64,000 nt of DNA. It comes from Tetrahymena elliotti 4EA. Lineage: Eukaryota; Ciliophora; Oligohymenophorea; Hymenostomatida; Tetrahymenidae. The stretch spans positions 30,678-94,677 of the forward strand of contig JH720344.1 of the NCBI GenBank assembly GCA_000231825.2, read 5' to 3'. The notes beneath the pieces are model-generated. The model saw nothing but the letters and a program-made list of their open reading frames with translations, ran no database searches and was not told the DNA's origin. Positions 1 through 13,345 of this stretch are shown here, in pieces. The translations under genes were made by a program, and so were the position numbers. Position 1 is the stretch's first letter. Each line of letters opens with the position of its first letter.

Positions 1-3000
1 GTTAATTAATACATTCCTCCTGAAATATCGAAAAGATAATTAGATTATTTTTTGGTTTCATATGATGAAAATTTCATTTTTATTGCTTCTGGATCTTATT
101 TAGTCATTTTAGATATCAGAAATAAGCTTCAGCTGATTGAAAAGAGAGGGGATTTAATAAATCCTTCTTTTAGTCCTAATAGTGATATTAATTAGAACTC
201 TGAGAGTTATGCTACTACTTGGATAACTTAAGTAGGATCTTTTCTGTTTTTATCAAATTAAAAAGGGCATTTGAATGTACTACAAATTTCAAATGACTTT
301 AGTACTTTTTAATTTATTGTTTAACTTGCTAATTTTGGTTAAAACTCTAGGCAAACTATTTTTTTAAGATCCCTTGGAGTTGTTTACTCTCTAACACGTA
401 ATTATGGATTAAATATAATTGATGTTTAGTCTCTTTTAATGGAAAATCCAGATATTGAATCCTTTAAAACTTACGCTAATACTGCAACTCCAAATAGTTT
501 GACTGATTTTTAAAATGTTAATCTCATTGTTTAATCGCCCGATGAAGGACATATTTTTTTAGTAGCTAGATCATTAGGGATAATTATATATGACGTTTAG
601 CAAGATCCATACAATCCTATAAAGGTCTAACTAATAACGAGTGATGGAATTGCAAAAAGCCTTAGCTTTTTTTAGTAGAAATAAAAAATAATCCTCTTAA
701 GCGATGGTGAAGGTTTGGTGGTTTTCGAATAAAATAATTAAATGAATCAAAGTGTCTATGATCATTATAATATTTTAAATACAGATAGCTGTGTTGCTGT
801 AAAACCTTTTTTAGAAGAGAAATGGCCATTGTTTATAATAAATTCCAAAGATGACAATTATATTGCTGTTAGTGGAGGGAAGTATGGTCTGAGTATCTAT
901 GAAATTACAGATGATAATATTAGCAATCCTATTTTAGTATATCCGTAGAGTATAGATTAGTAATCTAATGACAGAGCATATGCTCTTCTCTATTTAGAAT
1001 AAAGAGATTTACTTATTGTAGGATAAACAAAACAAGGAACAGTAATCTATGATGTCAAAGATTTTCCTAATCCTGTAGTTAAAAAATTATATAAATTAGA
1101 TTAAGAAATAAATGACTATTCTGATTATCAAACAAATTCAAACCAAACTTTACTTGCTTTATCATCATTTAGGTGTATAATTATACTTGATTTATCAAAT
1201 ATTGATGATAGTTCATCTGATATTACTGTCTTGGCTAAATATGAAATTCCATAAAATAAAATGATTTAAAAAAGCATTCAAAGCATATCATTTAATTAAG
1301 AATTTACTTATGGATTTTATACAATAGGAGAATTAGGGGTATTTGCCTTTAAAGTTACAGAAAATAAATAAAATAAAGATAAAAATTAAAATATGAAATA
1401 TACAATTGAAGTTTTTAAAAGCTTTTATTCATCTGGTTCGCAATATGTCCAATACGATTTAAATTAAAAATATGTTTTTGTAAGTGATGGAAATAATGGA
1501 GTTATATTCATTGATGTATAAGATCCTAATAATCCGATAATTATCTAAAGAGTTCACATAGATGGCTGGGTTGTAAAAACTTATCAACCTATTTTATAGG
1601 AAAATGTATTATTTGTTAACTAAATGGAAAAGGGGTAACTTTCTTTAATTAATATTTCTGATAGAGCAAACCCAGTCAAAATAGCTGAAGTTTAATATGG
1701 GTATGAGAGTTCATTTTCAACAGTAACTAATAGATTATCTAATAGATACTATTATGCCTTTACTGTAGAGTAAGGATTCAGAGTATGCCCTAATAACTAA
1801 AATATTAAGCTAATTCTATCTACTCAAACTTAACAAACATTTAAATTTAGTCTTGGTTTTTCAGAAGAAGAAACAAGAAAGGTTATCAGATTATATACAG
1901 ATAGTGATGAAGAAGGTTAGTAGAACAAACAAGTATTGAACTTAAATTAAGTATTAATTCAAGATTAAGTTCAGATGGCGCTCTCACCAATATACTACCC
2001 TAATAAAATGTTTCTAAACAAAATATTTTTATACTAAAACTTTTAAATTTAAAAAATACCCTCGTGGATACAATTTGATCCTATTAAAATGGAAATTGGT
2101 ATGGTACCAAGCTATATTAGTTTAGATGAAAATGAGCAAAATATTACTTTACTGCTTTAGTTAATCACCTAAATTACTCCTGACATACTTCAAACTAATC
2201 TAATAACTAAAGAAAAAGCTACTTAACTAATTAATTCTTTGGTAAATTTCTCATTCATTTATTTATCATTTTATTTTTCATTCTATGCTTTTAATAATTT
2301 ATTCTTTATTTTATTTTTTATCAGAAACAAATTTTAACCTCAATAAAAATTTGGGGTGAAAGATGATTTGTTCTATTTTTCTGCAATAACTATGAACTAG
2401 ATTGCTTATAAATTAAATATAAAATTTCATAATATTATTCATATTTCATATGATAAAATAATATTTTTAGTTCATAAAAAGTGCAATTTTATTTAATTTT
2501 TAGTAAGCTTAAAAATATGAATTTTTTTACTTTTGATAAAATAGATTTGATTCGAAATATTTTTTGTTAAAATTAAAATTAAATATGAATAGGCTGAGTG
2601 TGGAGTAATAGATGATCAATAATATTTTATACCTTCTGATGAAGGTATTTATTTTGCGATTCCAGCAATTTATGATGTGTTTGGAAAATTGGCTTAGTAT
2701 TAAAGGATACTATCATAAATAATATATAATTTGAAAAAGGTTTAATTAATTTATCCAATTACATTATAAATTTTACCTTCTTTAAAATTAAACACTGATC
2801 CTAAGGATTTGAACATCCCATTTATATCTTCATTTTCTGATAATATTTAGTTGGAAATTTTCTTAATTAATTAAAACTCATCTAATGAAGAAATTAGTGT
2901 AGAATTTGTTTAAGTATAATATGCAGAAGTTGTTGTTTAACTTTTTAATAGCAATACAATTCTTAAAAGTAAATCAGACAAAAATAGCCTAAATAGTTAA

Positions 3001-5572
3001 TTATAAAAAGGATTTATATATGGAGTCAAATAATCTAACACATTTAAAATTCATGATATTTTAGTTAACTTTATGGTAAACGATGGTGTTAATAAACAAG
3101 CTAATGCAAATTTTACATTAAATAACTGCCCCTATTTAGTTTAACTTCAGCCTCTTTAACTGTCAAGTTCTACTAGTCTCTAATCTCAATACTCTTAGTA
3201 ATACCCTAACGAGCTTACAGTTGAAGAACAATTTACTATTCAGTTTACTCCTACTATTTTTACTAGTAGCAGTAACTAGCAGCTCTCCTATTACGTAAAT
3301 TATATTCTAAAAAATCTCAATTAATAATTATTACTTTAGATCCTCCTATATTAAGCCCTATTAATATTATGGATTATTTTTTAAGGGCTCATTTTGATTA
3401 AGGCTATGAAATAAAAGTTTTAATAGGTGATGGCATTATTGTATGAGGAATTATATTAAACTAAATTACAAAAAATTTTCAAATAATTTCTATCTATAAT
3501 CTATGAGATTATTAAAAAAGATTTAAAGATTTTTATTAAAATTGTTGAGGGATTAATTTTAATTTTTTTACAATATTTAAATAGGCATTTCTAAAAGAAG
3601 ATGGAGATTTAATTTAATTATAAACAAATTCATCTCTTTGGATTAGCTTTGATCCAACTACTTTAACATTGAAGGGAAAGAGATATTTCAAACATTTATT
3701 TTCATCATATGAAATAATTATAGGTGCTACTGATAACTTTACTAATGTAGAAGATTAGTTCACAATAAAGTTTAAATAATTAAGCGTAATCATGATCTTT
3801 ATGCTAGCTTCCATAGGATTTATATTTTTTTCAATAATAATAATAATTTATTTGCGTAGACATATAATTTATAAATTCTGGAATTATTAAGAACTTTCTT
3901 ATAAAGAAATAGCAATAAATGCTAAGATTATATTCAAAAAATCAATTGTTTTAGCTCCATACACATAGTTTAATTTAGATATAATGGCAAAACACTTTAT
4001 AAAAAGTGCCAAAGAATCTTTCAAAAATTAAAAAAGCAGTGAAATCCTTTCACAAGTTTAGATAAAATAATAAATTGTTTCTAAATATACTGACCCAAAC
4101 TCAGGAGAAATATTACTAAAAGATTTATCCAATGATGCTAAAGAAATCTATCATAAAAACCCTTTATTATTTAAAAATTTTAGCGGATTAGAAATTAGTT
4201 AGCTAGATTCTAGAATAACCCTTGCTCTCTTTTGTTTAATTTCTAATTGGACTTTACAAAGTGATGCAAATGCACAAAAAGCATTTAAATATCTTAAAAG
4301 TTATGCATAAAATAAGATAAAAACTTGTGATTGGTATTTGGTAATTTATTTTTTTCTTCAAAATAAAGTCATTTAATTTCAATTATTTTTGAATTAAAAA
4401 GTTCAATTAAGATATTAAAAGTGGTTTAATTCCAATTTATTCTGATAAAAATAAATCAATCAGATTTTTTAAAACTTTTAGAAAATAAAATATCAATTTT
4501 AAATGAAATAGTCATTTGTTTTTTTTATTTTTGAAAGGACTTTTTTCTTTTTAAAAAATAAAGAATTATTAATATTAATGAACTCATTTAAATAAATTTA
4601 ACAAGTATTACTTGAATGTGACAGATTCTAATAAATAAGTAGATCATTAAGCAAGTAATTCTAGGACTACTGGATCATCAGATCAAGAGTACCCTCCTAT
4701 GTACTAAATAGTAAATATAGATGAGGATAACTTTGATTAAGTTTTAGAAATAATTAAAGAAAATAAAAGAAAGCAAAATCAATAACATGAAATTAAAGCA
4801 AAGGTACTTGAAAATGCAATATTGTCATAGTATTATGGCTATAAGCAAAATCAAAAAGTTAAAAATTGGAAAGTTAATTTTGGTGAAACAATGTATTTGT
4901 AAATGAATTAGGTCAGTTAAGTATTAGTGAGATAAAAGGAAGAAGAGTTATCTCAAAAAAATGTATTCTTATTTAACCTTCCTTTTTTTAAGAACATTCG
5001 TGAGAAGTTCTTAATGAATTACAAGAGAATTAATTTGAAAAATGCAAATAAATAGAACACAAATCTCCCTAAGTGGCTTAATTATGAACTAAGTGATAAT
5101 AATTTAATTTTTACTATGAAACCTCAACCTAAAGATATTGGAGAATATCTTGTTGAGCTGCAAAATCAAAACAAATACACTTTTTACATTTTTAAAATAA
5201 TAGTAAGAGGTTTCCCAAGACAAATATTTTAAATAGAATAATCTATTAACAATCTTAAGCTTCCAACTGAAAACTAAATTAATAACTAATAAATTGCTAG
5301 TTCGTATGATAAAATTGGCGAGCAAGAAATTAAATTAACTGTTTTAAACTAATAGCCAACCCTTCAGTTAGCTTAAGATTCTCCTAAATCTTAAAATTTT
5401 CAAAATAGCTTAAGACCCATAAATGAAAAACCAACTTAAAGTGTATAAATGCAGAATCTATCCAATAATATATTCATCAAGCAAAGTAAATTTTATTCAT
5501 ATTTATTTTTCTTTTTTATTTTATTTGATTAAATAAAAAGCGAATACTTAAAATACTTAAATATAGTGGTGA
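1..5572 (+). CDS. LVIVD/cadherin-like single-pass membrane protein, paralogue A (5' incomplete)
   Basis: The 5' end lies outside the window. With TAA/TAG as Gln the frame is open from base 1. Bases 1-1800 encode repeated beta-strand units with motifs such as YVFVSDGNNGVIFIDVQDP, IIYDVQQDPYNP and VIYDVKDFPNPV. These fit the LVIVD repeat (beta-propeller) seen in secreted proteins. Cadherin/dystroglycan-like segments follow (PSWIQFDP near 2070; LWISFDPTTLTLKG near 3635, followed by YEIIIGATDNF). One TM segment lies near 3780-3850 (IMIFMLASIGFIFFSIIII). A tail with a second conserved block follows (LPKW near 5070, IGEY near 5140). Inferred introns are 2242-2592, 3295-3584, one from 4341 to about 4600, and 5486-5540. 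They were placed by GT/AG ends and by alignment with the downstream paralogue. The stop TGA at 5570-5572 depends on the last intron. The likely role is a surface protein; its ligand is unknown. Confidence 0.75.
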
Positions 5573-6788
5573 GTAGGCTTTATGTAATCTAAACAAAAAA
5601 TACTGATAAGATAAAGTGCAGTAGAGAATCAAATTTTATAAAATGTAATACAACTCAATCTACAATCTGTATATTCAAAAATTCAATCAAACCTAAATTA
5701 TTGATATTTTTCTTTTCTTTTCAAAAATACATCGCTTCATTGAATTTTGTTAAAAAATTACTTCAGCGTTTTTCAAAAATATTTTATTAAATTTCATTAA
5801 AATTCATCAATTATTTATTTTTGTCCAATTCAAAAACTTAAATCTTCATCTTCAAAAAAAATTTGCTTCAATAATGAAATCTTACAAAATCTCTCATAAA
5901 ATATGTGAAAATATTTATCCTGGAGATACGAAAAGAGAATTAAATAAAAAAATTCAAATTTTGAGTATTTATTCTATTTATTAACAAAAAAAATCAATTT
6001 TCATACAAATGAATGAAAAAAATTATTTTAAGAATATTAATTGTGTGATATTTGAAATGATATAAAAATAGACAATGTTAGTTAATTTTAGTTTTTAATT
6101 AATTTTTAAAAATTACGCTTTCATAAACTTAAGATCCTGATAAATTTGTTATGTAGAAGAGATTATTATTTTAATTAGATTAATCGAATTAATAATGCTA
6201 AGTGAAAAAATAGATCAAAAAGATAATTAATTTCTATAAAATAAACAAAAAATGAAATACTATTTATAAGGTAAATTTTAGCATTCATTTAAAAAAGAGT
6301 ACTATAATTTAAATTTATTGGTATTATTAACTTTTTTAAAAAGTTAATGTAAGATTCTGTAAAATCCTGTTAAAAAATAATTTATAGTTATTATTCTTCA
6401 TTCATTATGTATTTGCTTTTTGTTTCTTTGTTTCATTCATTTAATCTTACTTAGATTACTTCGGGAATATATTAATACAAAAAAATAGCAATTATTAAAT
6501 CAGTATTTTAATTCTTAAGATTAATAAAAAATAGGGTGTTTTGTAGTTTTAAATCACAAGATAAATATCCAAAACGCTCTGAATATTGTTAAGGGAAAAG
6601 CATAAAATTTCAAAAAATTATTTAGCTTTTTGTTATTTGGTTAAGTATTTAGAAATCAATCATTTTAAAATTAAGATTAGCACTCATCAATCATTGCTAC
6701 TTATTACAACAAAAAATAAATTAAAGATCATATTTTTGATCTACCTCAAGATTATAAAGGATATAAATAAGAGAATTAGAGTATTTTT
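5573..6788. other. Intergenic spacer between the tandem paralogues
   Basis: This AT-rich spacer has many TGA codons in all plus frames and no recognisable domain. It should hold the 3' UTR of the first paralogue and the promoter of the second. A lysine/isoleucine-rich open stretch at 6586-6792 has no protein-like composition and is not called as a gene. Confidence 0.6.
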
Positions 6789-9700
6789 ATGAAGATGCTT
6801 CTGCTGGATTTGATAATAAGTTTTATGCTTTTCAATAATTTTTCTAATTGCTTGAGAATTATTGCTACACTACCTTAGATGATTGTTGAGACTAATGATA
6901 TTATAAAGAGCCCACTTACAAAATCAGAAATGAATCCTGCTTATCCTAATTTGTTTTTTATGACTTTTCAAGGGGCAGAATTTGTGATTGTGAATTAAAT
7001 AGACTACTAGATAGAAGGAAGAATAAAAGGAGATGTAGTAAATGCTTTAGTGAGAAGAAATTTTATCTATATTTAGTTTTAGGAAAATAGCATTTCAATA
7101 GTTAGATTTGATATTAAGTGGAAATAATTAAATTCAGTAAGCAAATTTATAGCAGAGGTTAATATTAATTGTTTTGAAGTATTAGATAATGAATAATACA
7201 TGTTTATTGCAAACTTAGGAAAAATATATACAGTATCACTTCATTCAAAATTAAATCCTACAATTGTTAATTATGTAGGACCAAATAGCAATATCGAGAC
7301 TGCTTCAATCACTATAAACTCACCATATATTATACTGTCAAGTAAAGATAAGAGTCTAGGAATATTTGAGTTTTCTGAGTAGGTAGAATAAATGAGCTAC
7401 ATTACTTCTATTTCTCTTAAGAATTCTAGCTACTTTACAAGTTTCATGAATTACAATGATAAAAAATATTTGTATTCTTATTGTAAATATGTAGGAGTCA
7501 TTACTTATGATTTTACGATGCTTTATTAGGATAAAAGTAAATTTGTTAATATGGTTTAAAAATATAATGATTATAATATAACAATAAATATTATTGAAAT
7601 AGAAGCAACAGTTAATAGTTTTGCTATTTCTAATAAAAATAACTAGTTATTGATGTCAGTTCGATCTAATGGAATTTTCATTTATGAACAATAATCAGAT
7701 TAGTTAAGGTTTATATAATAAATTCTATCTACCGACCTGTCAAACCATGTGAGTTTTTCAGATATTGATGAGAATTTCGTTCTACTAGCTGATGGATCTA
7801 ATTTAAAAATATATTGCTCACAGTAGTACAATTAATTTAGAGAGCCATACTCTTTAAATGTGTTTAATTTAAATTAAAATTAAGCTATGGTTTAGAGTTT
7901 TTCAATGGATAGAAATAATGACAAAGGAAATATTTATTATGATGCAAGGAAATAGTTAATTTTTATGAGCAACAAAACAAATATTTTAATTTACACAAAC
8001 GAAGACATCTAATTTCCTTACTCAAGCTATAGGACTTTAACTGAGAAAAAATACAGCATAGTTTCTTTTATATATTTAAAAATTGACTTTTTTGTTGCTT
8101 TGAGAAATCCAGAAACAATAACTTTCTATGAATTAAATACAAGATCATCAATAACTTATCCTAAATTTAATGTAAATTATCCAAATTGTGAGTTTTCAAG
8201 CTTAAGCGCTAGTTAAGATGAAAAAATCCTATTTGTTGTAACATATTATTCTATTTTAGTTTACGATATAAGCTCTCTAACTGAAAATGATAATAAAAAT
8301 CTTCCTTAGTAGTTACTAAGTTATTCTCCTGAAGGTTTATCTTCTTCAAGGTTTATAACTTACTTAAAGTTGCATGATAGCAATTAAGTGGGATTTTATT
8401 CACTTAAGAATTATGCCATTGTATTTTTTTATTTTAAAAATGATTAATAAACTGCTTAGATTTAAATTATTGAGTAAATTCTAGTGTAAAATATTGAATA
8501 TTTTGATTTTGATAAAAGAAATTTTAACTACTTGTTTGTAAGTAGTGGAACATAAGGAATTATGATTTTTGATTGTTAAGGAATAGTTAATGGGCACATC
8601 CCTAAACTAGCTCATTAGGTTAGTGTTAGGGGTTGGACTATTAATTTTGATTAACCTGAAACCAAACCAAATATAATTTTAACAAACTAAAGTGAAGGAA
8701 TATAAATGTCAATAATAAATATAGAAAATATTTTGAATTCAACAGTAGAATATTAAATTAATATTTCAAATGATGAGGTTATTTATTAATCTTTGTTTTA
8801 TACTTAAAACTCTGATGGCTTTATGGCAATTTTAACAAATAAAGGATTCAGATATTCCACTATCACTAAGCCAATTTTTTTATATTATTTTCTTTTGAAA
8901 TAGTCAGAGATTAATAAAATTAAATCTTTAGATTAGTCAAAAATAATCCAAAAATCATTTAAATTTGATGATAATTAATATAACATAGAAGTCTAAGAAT
9001 CTAAATTAATTATTTAAGTGAATGATGTATCTATAATTAGGATTTCACCTATTTTGACTAACTCTAAAATTAAGTTTAATAATGTCTTTCTCTATTAAAA
9101 TTTTCAAAAAATTACTCCACCAGATTGGTTAACATATGAAGAAAAGTAATTGCTCATTAAAGTTCAACCTCCTAAGGAAGTGTTGAACAGTAACTAAGGA
9201 GAGATTACTATTATTCTTTAAATTTATTAAAGCATTACACCTAATTACTTTACGAAAATATATCCAATAAACATCCCATAAAGCTAGCAAATTTTTTAAT
9301 TACTTGTAAATTTTTTTTTATTTAAAAATTAAAAATTAATTTAATTATTTATTTTTAGATTTAAAATGGCATGATAGATCAGCAAGGAACATTTTTGAAT
9401 AAACCAAGTTATTACATGAATCATTTAGAAAGTGATATCAAATTAATTTTGAATAAATTAACTTCAACTTTATTTAATCAAGCTCTAGATTTAATTAAAT
9501 TCTCTTATTACTAATTGCAATATCAATACCCTATTTAGCTCAAAGTTATACCGTCATTATCACTTGATCCTGATAATGAAGAAATAATTAAAACTTTGGA
9601 TAATGCTTGTAAATTAAAAATTAAAATAATCAATCAAAATATCTTTTTATTTGCTAGCAGTAATTCTTCAGTGAATATTCTTTTTAATACCTTTGTAGAT

Positions 9701-12299
9701 AATACGGGTGTTTTTTTGCAGGGAAATTAGCTATAATTAAATGAATTTATATAAAAATCTTTATTTTATGGAATACCTCAATTCTTCTTTGGAAAAATTT
9801 GACCCTGAAATTACATTTGAGGTTTAAGATGTTTAAAATTTTCCTATTAACTAAACAACAAAATTAATTAATTTAAAATACATCAACAGAATTTCACCTT
9901 TAAGTTAAACACTTCCCCTTCAATCTCAATATGATAGTTAATATCCTTCAGAGCTTACTGTGTAACAGGATTATTCAATTTCATTTGATGCTGATTCATT
10001 TTAAAATTCAAAATTTATTCCCATTTCCTATCAAGTAATTTTTTAAAAAATTAGATTCTTTTTTAAACATTTTTATTTTTCTTAAAAGGCTTATTTAGTT
10101 TATGGTGAAAAAATTTAATCTTAGGGCAACCAAATTTGTTCTAATTCATGTAGCTATTTTGATTGGATACAATTTGATCCTTAAAATTTAAAGATATATG
10201 GTTAAGCTGGCTTTATAAGATTTAAAAGTAAATATATAATTATCATAGAAGCATATGATCAATTTGGAAGTGTGAGTGATTCGTTTGAAATATAGTTTAG
10301 TAATTTACCCTTGTCATTGATCTTGGTACTCATATTTATATCACTATTTATTATTATTTGTCTGGCTTTAGTATATCTACTGAGAAAAAGAATACAAAAA
10401 ATTATTGGTTTTTATTCTTATACTCATTCTAAAATAGAGGTTAATGTGAAATAGAAATACTACAAATGTATTGTATGCGCTCCAAATGCTTTAAGACAAG
10501 CAAGGATCATGTTTGATTTGCTAAAGAAAGACTTTCTTGAAAATCTAAATCAAATTGCAAAAAAAGAAAAAAAATCTAGCTTAGACAATAAATTTGCTCA
10601 TCTTTATTTTCTTGAAAATGGAAAATTTAACAATTAATAAATAAACCAAAAATTAATTCACATTTTCAAAGTGAAAAAATAAAAATTTCAAAATATTTAA
10701 ATCTCAAATATCATTTCAAATGATTCCAATTTTAAAATTGCTATTTTTAGTCTTCTCTCATTAGAGCTCTTAAAAAATTCAAATGCAAAAAAAATCTACA
10801 ATTATTTGAGAAAGGAGATCTAAAAACACAATCACTATCTCGATTGGTACAAAGTAATTCTTTAAATATACTAATATTAATTCAAAAGTATTTAAAACTC
10901 TTGGCTTAAGACTGTATTTATTAGTCTTATTTATTTTTATAAATTTGAGTTTTAAAATAAATATTGATTCAAAAGTATTTTAAACTGAAAACATGAAGCC
11001 ATTTTTAATCATAGATTGATTTTTTATTTTAAAATTAAAATAAATATTCATTAAAAAGTGTTTTCAATTTTTAACATGAGGCTTTCAATCATATTACCAA
11101 GAAATTAAATAAATTTTAAAATAAATAAATTAAAAAAATAGGAATTGCTTGAATTTGATGAAGAAAAATTTATTTAGGATAAGAAAGAGGCATTTGAGAG
11201 CAAGTAGGATAATTCTGATAGATAATTTATTGCTTATCCTGAAATCAAATTAAATAAATAAAAAATTTAACAAATTATTTAAAATGAAAAAAGAATTAAA
11301 AGTTTATTTGAGAATGAAAAGATGGCAAATATTCTTGAAAATGCTTTGAAATCAAATTATTATGGGTATAATTTGAACGCAAAAATAAAAGATTGGAGAA
11401 ACTGTATTGGTGAAACTTTGCATATGAAAACAGAGCTAATTAATTAAATAGAAATATACCAAAAAGTAGATGAAACTTCCAATTTAAATAAGATCTTCTG
11501 TCTGCCATTTTCAAGTGAAAGGTTTTACTGTAATTATAAAACTATAAGCGAAAATAAGATTCTCAATCCAGATTCTAAATTACCAAGATGGATTGAAATA
11601 TAAGTAGCTCATAGCTAAATACTAATAAAATTTTCACCCAAGCGTGCTAGTGTTGGGGAATATATAATAGCATTTAACAACCTTTAAGGGTATACTATTT
11701 ATTCTTTTGGTGTTTAATTTAAATTTCTAAAATCTCCCTAAATGACCTACAATACAACAAATAAAAATTAAGAGCCAAATAATAACCTTGTAAAATAAAA
11801 ATTTTAAATGTAAGAAGAAGATAGTGGTCTTTAAGATGAAGATGATGATGAAGATAGCAATAAAGAAAAAAATAAGTAAGCTTAAAATTAAGTTTTTATT
11901 GATTTAAGAAGAATCAATAGTAAAAATATAGACACTTAGACTTACCTATAAACTCAAAATAACTAATCACCTCTCTCTAAAAGAAGAAATTAATAATAAA
12001 ATATATTTCAATTTAATACTCTTTTTAACTTTCGCTAAGGTTCTCTCTAATCTGTTGAGTAGTTGTAAAATGGTAGTCTAATTAATCTCGAAAAAATAGA
12101 AAATGGATAGACTAGCTAAAATTAAATAACTGATGATTACCAAATTAAAATCCAACATGATAAATGTAAATACTTTTTTCAGTAAATTCTAAAATATTCT
12201 AAAAATTATTTAAAAAAATAGAAATCACACTAAGCAAAAAGTGACTCTGAATTTCATTACTCAAGTCAAATTGAATTTAATGTTGTAATCAATCACTGA
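6789..12299 (+). CDS. LVIVD/cadherin-like single-pass membrane protein, paralogue B, with one apparent frameshift
   Basis: The start ATG at 6789 gives a good signal peptide (MKMLLLDLIISFMLFNNFSNC). Propeller-type repeats follow to about 8880, then two cadherin/dystroglycan-like domains (PPDWLTYE near 9120; DWIQFDPQNLKIYG near 10160 with IIIIEAYDQFGSVSDSFEI). One TM segment lies near 10310-10380, followed by a long tail with LPRW and VGEY motifs (11580-11670) and a Gln/Asn/Ser-rich end. The stop TGA is at 12297-12299. Introns are 9306-9358, 10035-10088 and 10854-11141. The spliced length is 5,116 nt, one base over a multiple of three. This matches a +1 shift near 9791-9803, where the frame meets TGA but homology to paralogue A continues one frame over. 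Apart from that shift the gene looks intact. Its domain order and intron sites match the upstream gene, so the two arose by tandem duplication. Confidence 0.8.
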
Positions 12300-13345
12300 G
12301 TAAATCTAACAATTTTATGTTAGCAATCACTGAATTTTTAAATAAACAAATCAGGGATATTTTATTATTAAAAAAATTAAAGTGTAAAATTCTTTATTAT
12401 TTAAATCTCCTCTGAATTTATTTATTAGATAAATCAATATTTAATTATAATTTCTCATTTCTCAGATAAATTTTTATATTTTCAAAATTTTTCCTCAAAA
12501 TTCGTCATTCAAATTGAAACAAGGAAATATTTAGAGGACAGATATTTTGAATGAATTTTTTGAAAATTATTATTTCCTTTATTTTTTCTTTTATGTAATT
12601 CACAAAATTTGATTAAAATTCTTAAATTGCGAAATAAGAAGTAAAAAGGAACTTAAAGCGCTTTTATTATTGAATAATAGTTTGTTTGGTAAGAATTTCT
12701 TCATTAAAAAAATAATTTTTTTATTAAGCAATTAGAACTAAAATTTGAAAAAATTGTATTCTAAATTTTGAAGATTTTTAGAAAATCATTATTTAAAAAA
12801 TATAGTAAATTAAAATACATTTAGCAAATTAAATTTAATATTAATAAAAATTTTGTTTATAATCACCATTTTTAGCAACACATTAGACCATATTCTAGTA
12901 CCTGGATTAGCAAGCAATATTTAAGTGAAAAAGCATAAAATTACCTTAATTTAAGATTAAAAAGCAAATTAAAATTAAAATATTTAATTAAACAAGAATA
13001 TTTGAAATTCTAATCAAATAAAATCTTCAAAATATTAAAATTTTTAGGGGGAAAAGATATTTTTCAAGCTTAAAAATTTTAAAATGAAAATAAAAATAAA
13101 AAGATTTGGTTAATATTTACCAAAAGAAAACAAAAATAAAAGATAAAAGTATCCATCTATCCATTTATTTATTTAAAATTAAATTTAATCAATGTTTTTT
13201 AATTGAAATTTTTAATTAAAAGCTAAATTTTTTGAAAAGTAATTTTATAATTTGAATATTAAAACAACAAGTAAATTAGTATGTAGTGTAATAAGAATAT
13301 TTATATATTTACCAAAACTTAATTAAAATAATAAACTTTTTTATT
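12300..13345. other. Intergenic region between convergent genes
   Basis: This stretch separates the 3' ends of a plus-strand and a minus-strand gene. It is extremely AT-rich, with short homopolymer runs. No coding frame, RNA gene or repeat was recognised. It should contain both 3' UTRs. Confidence 0.6.
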
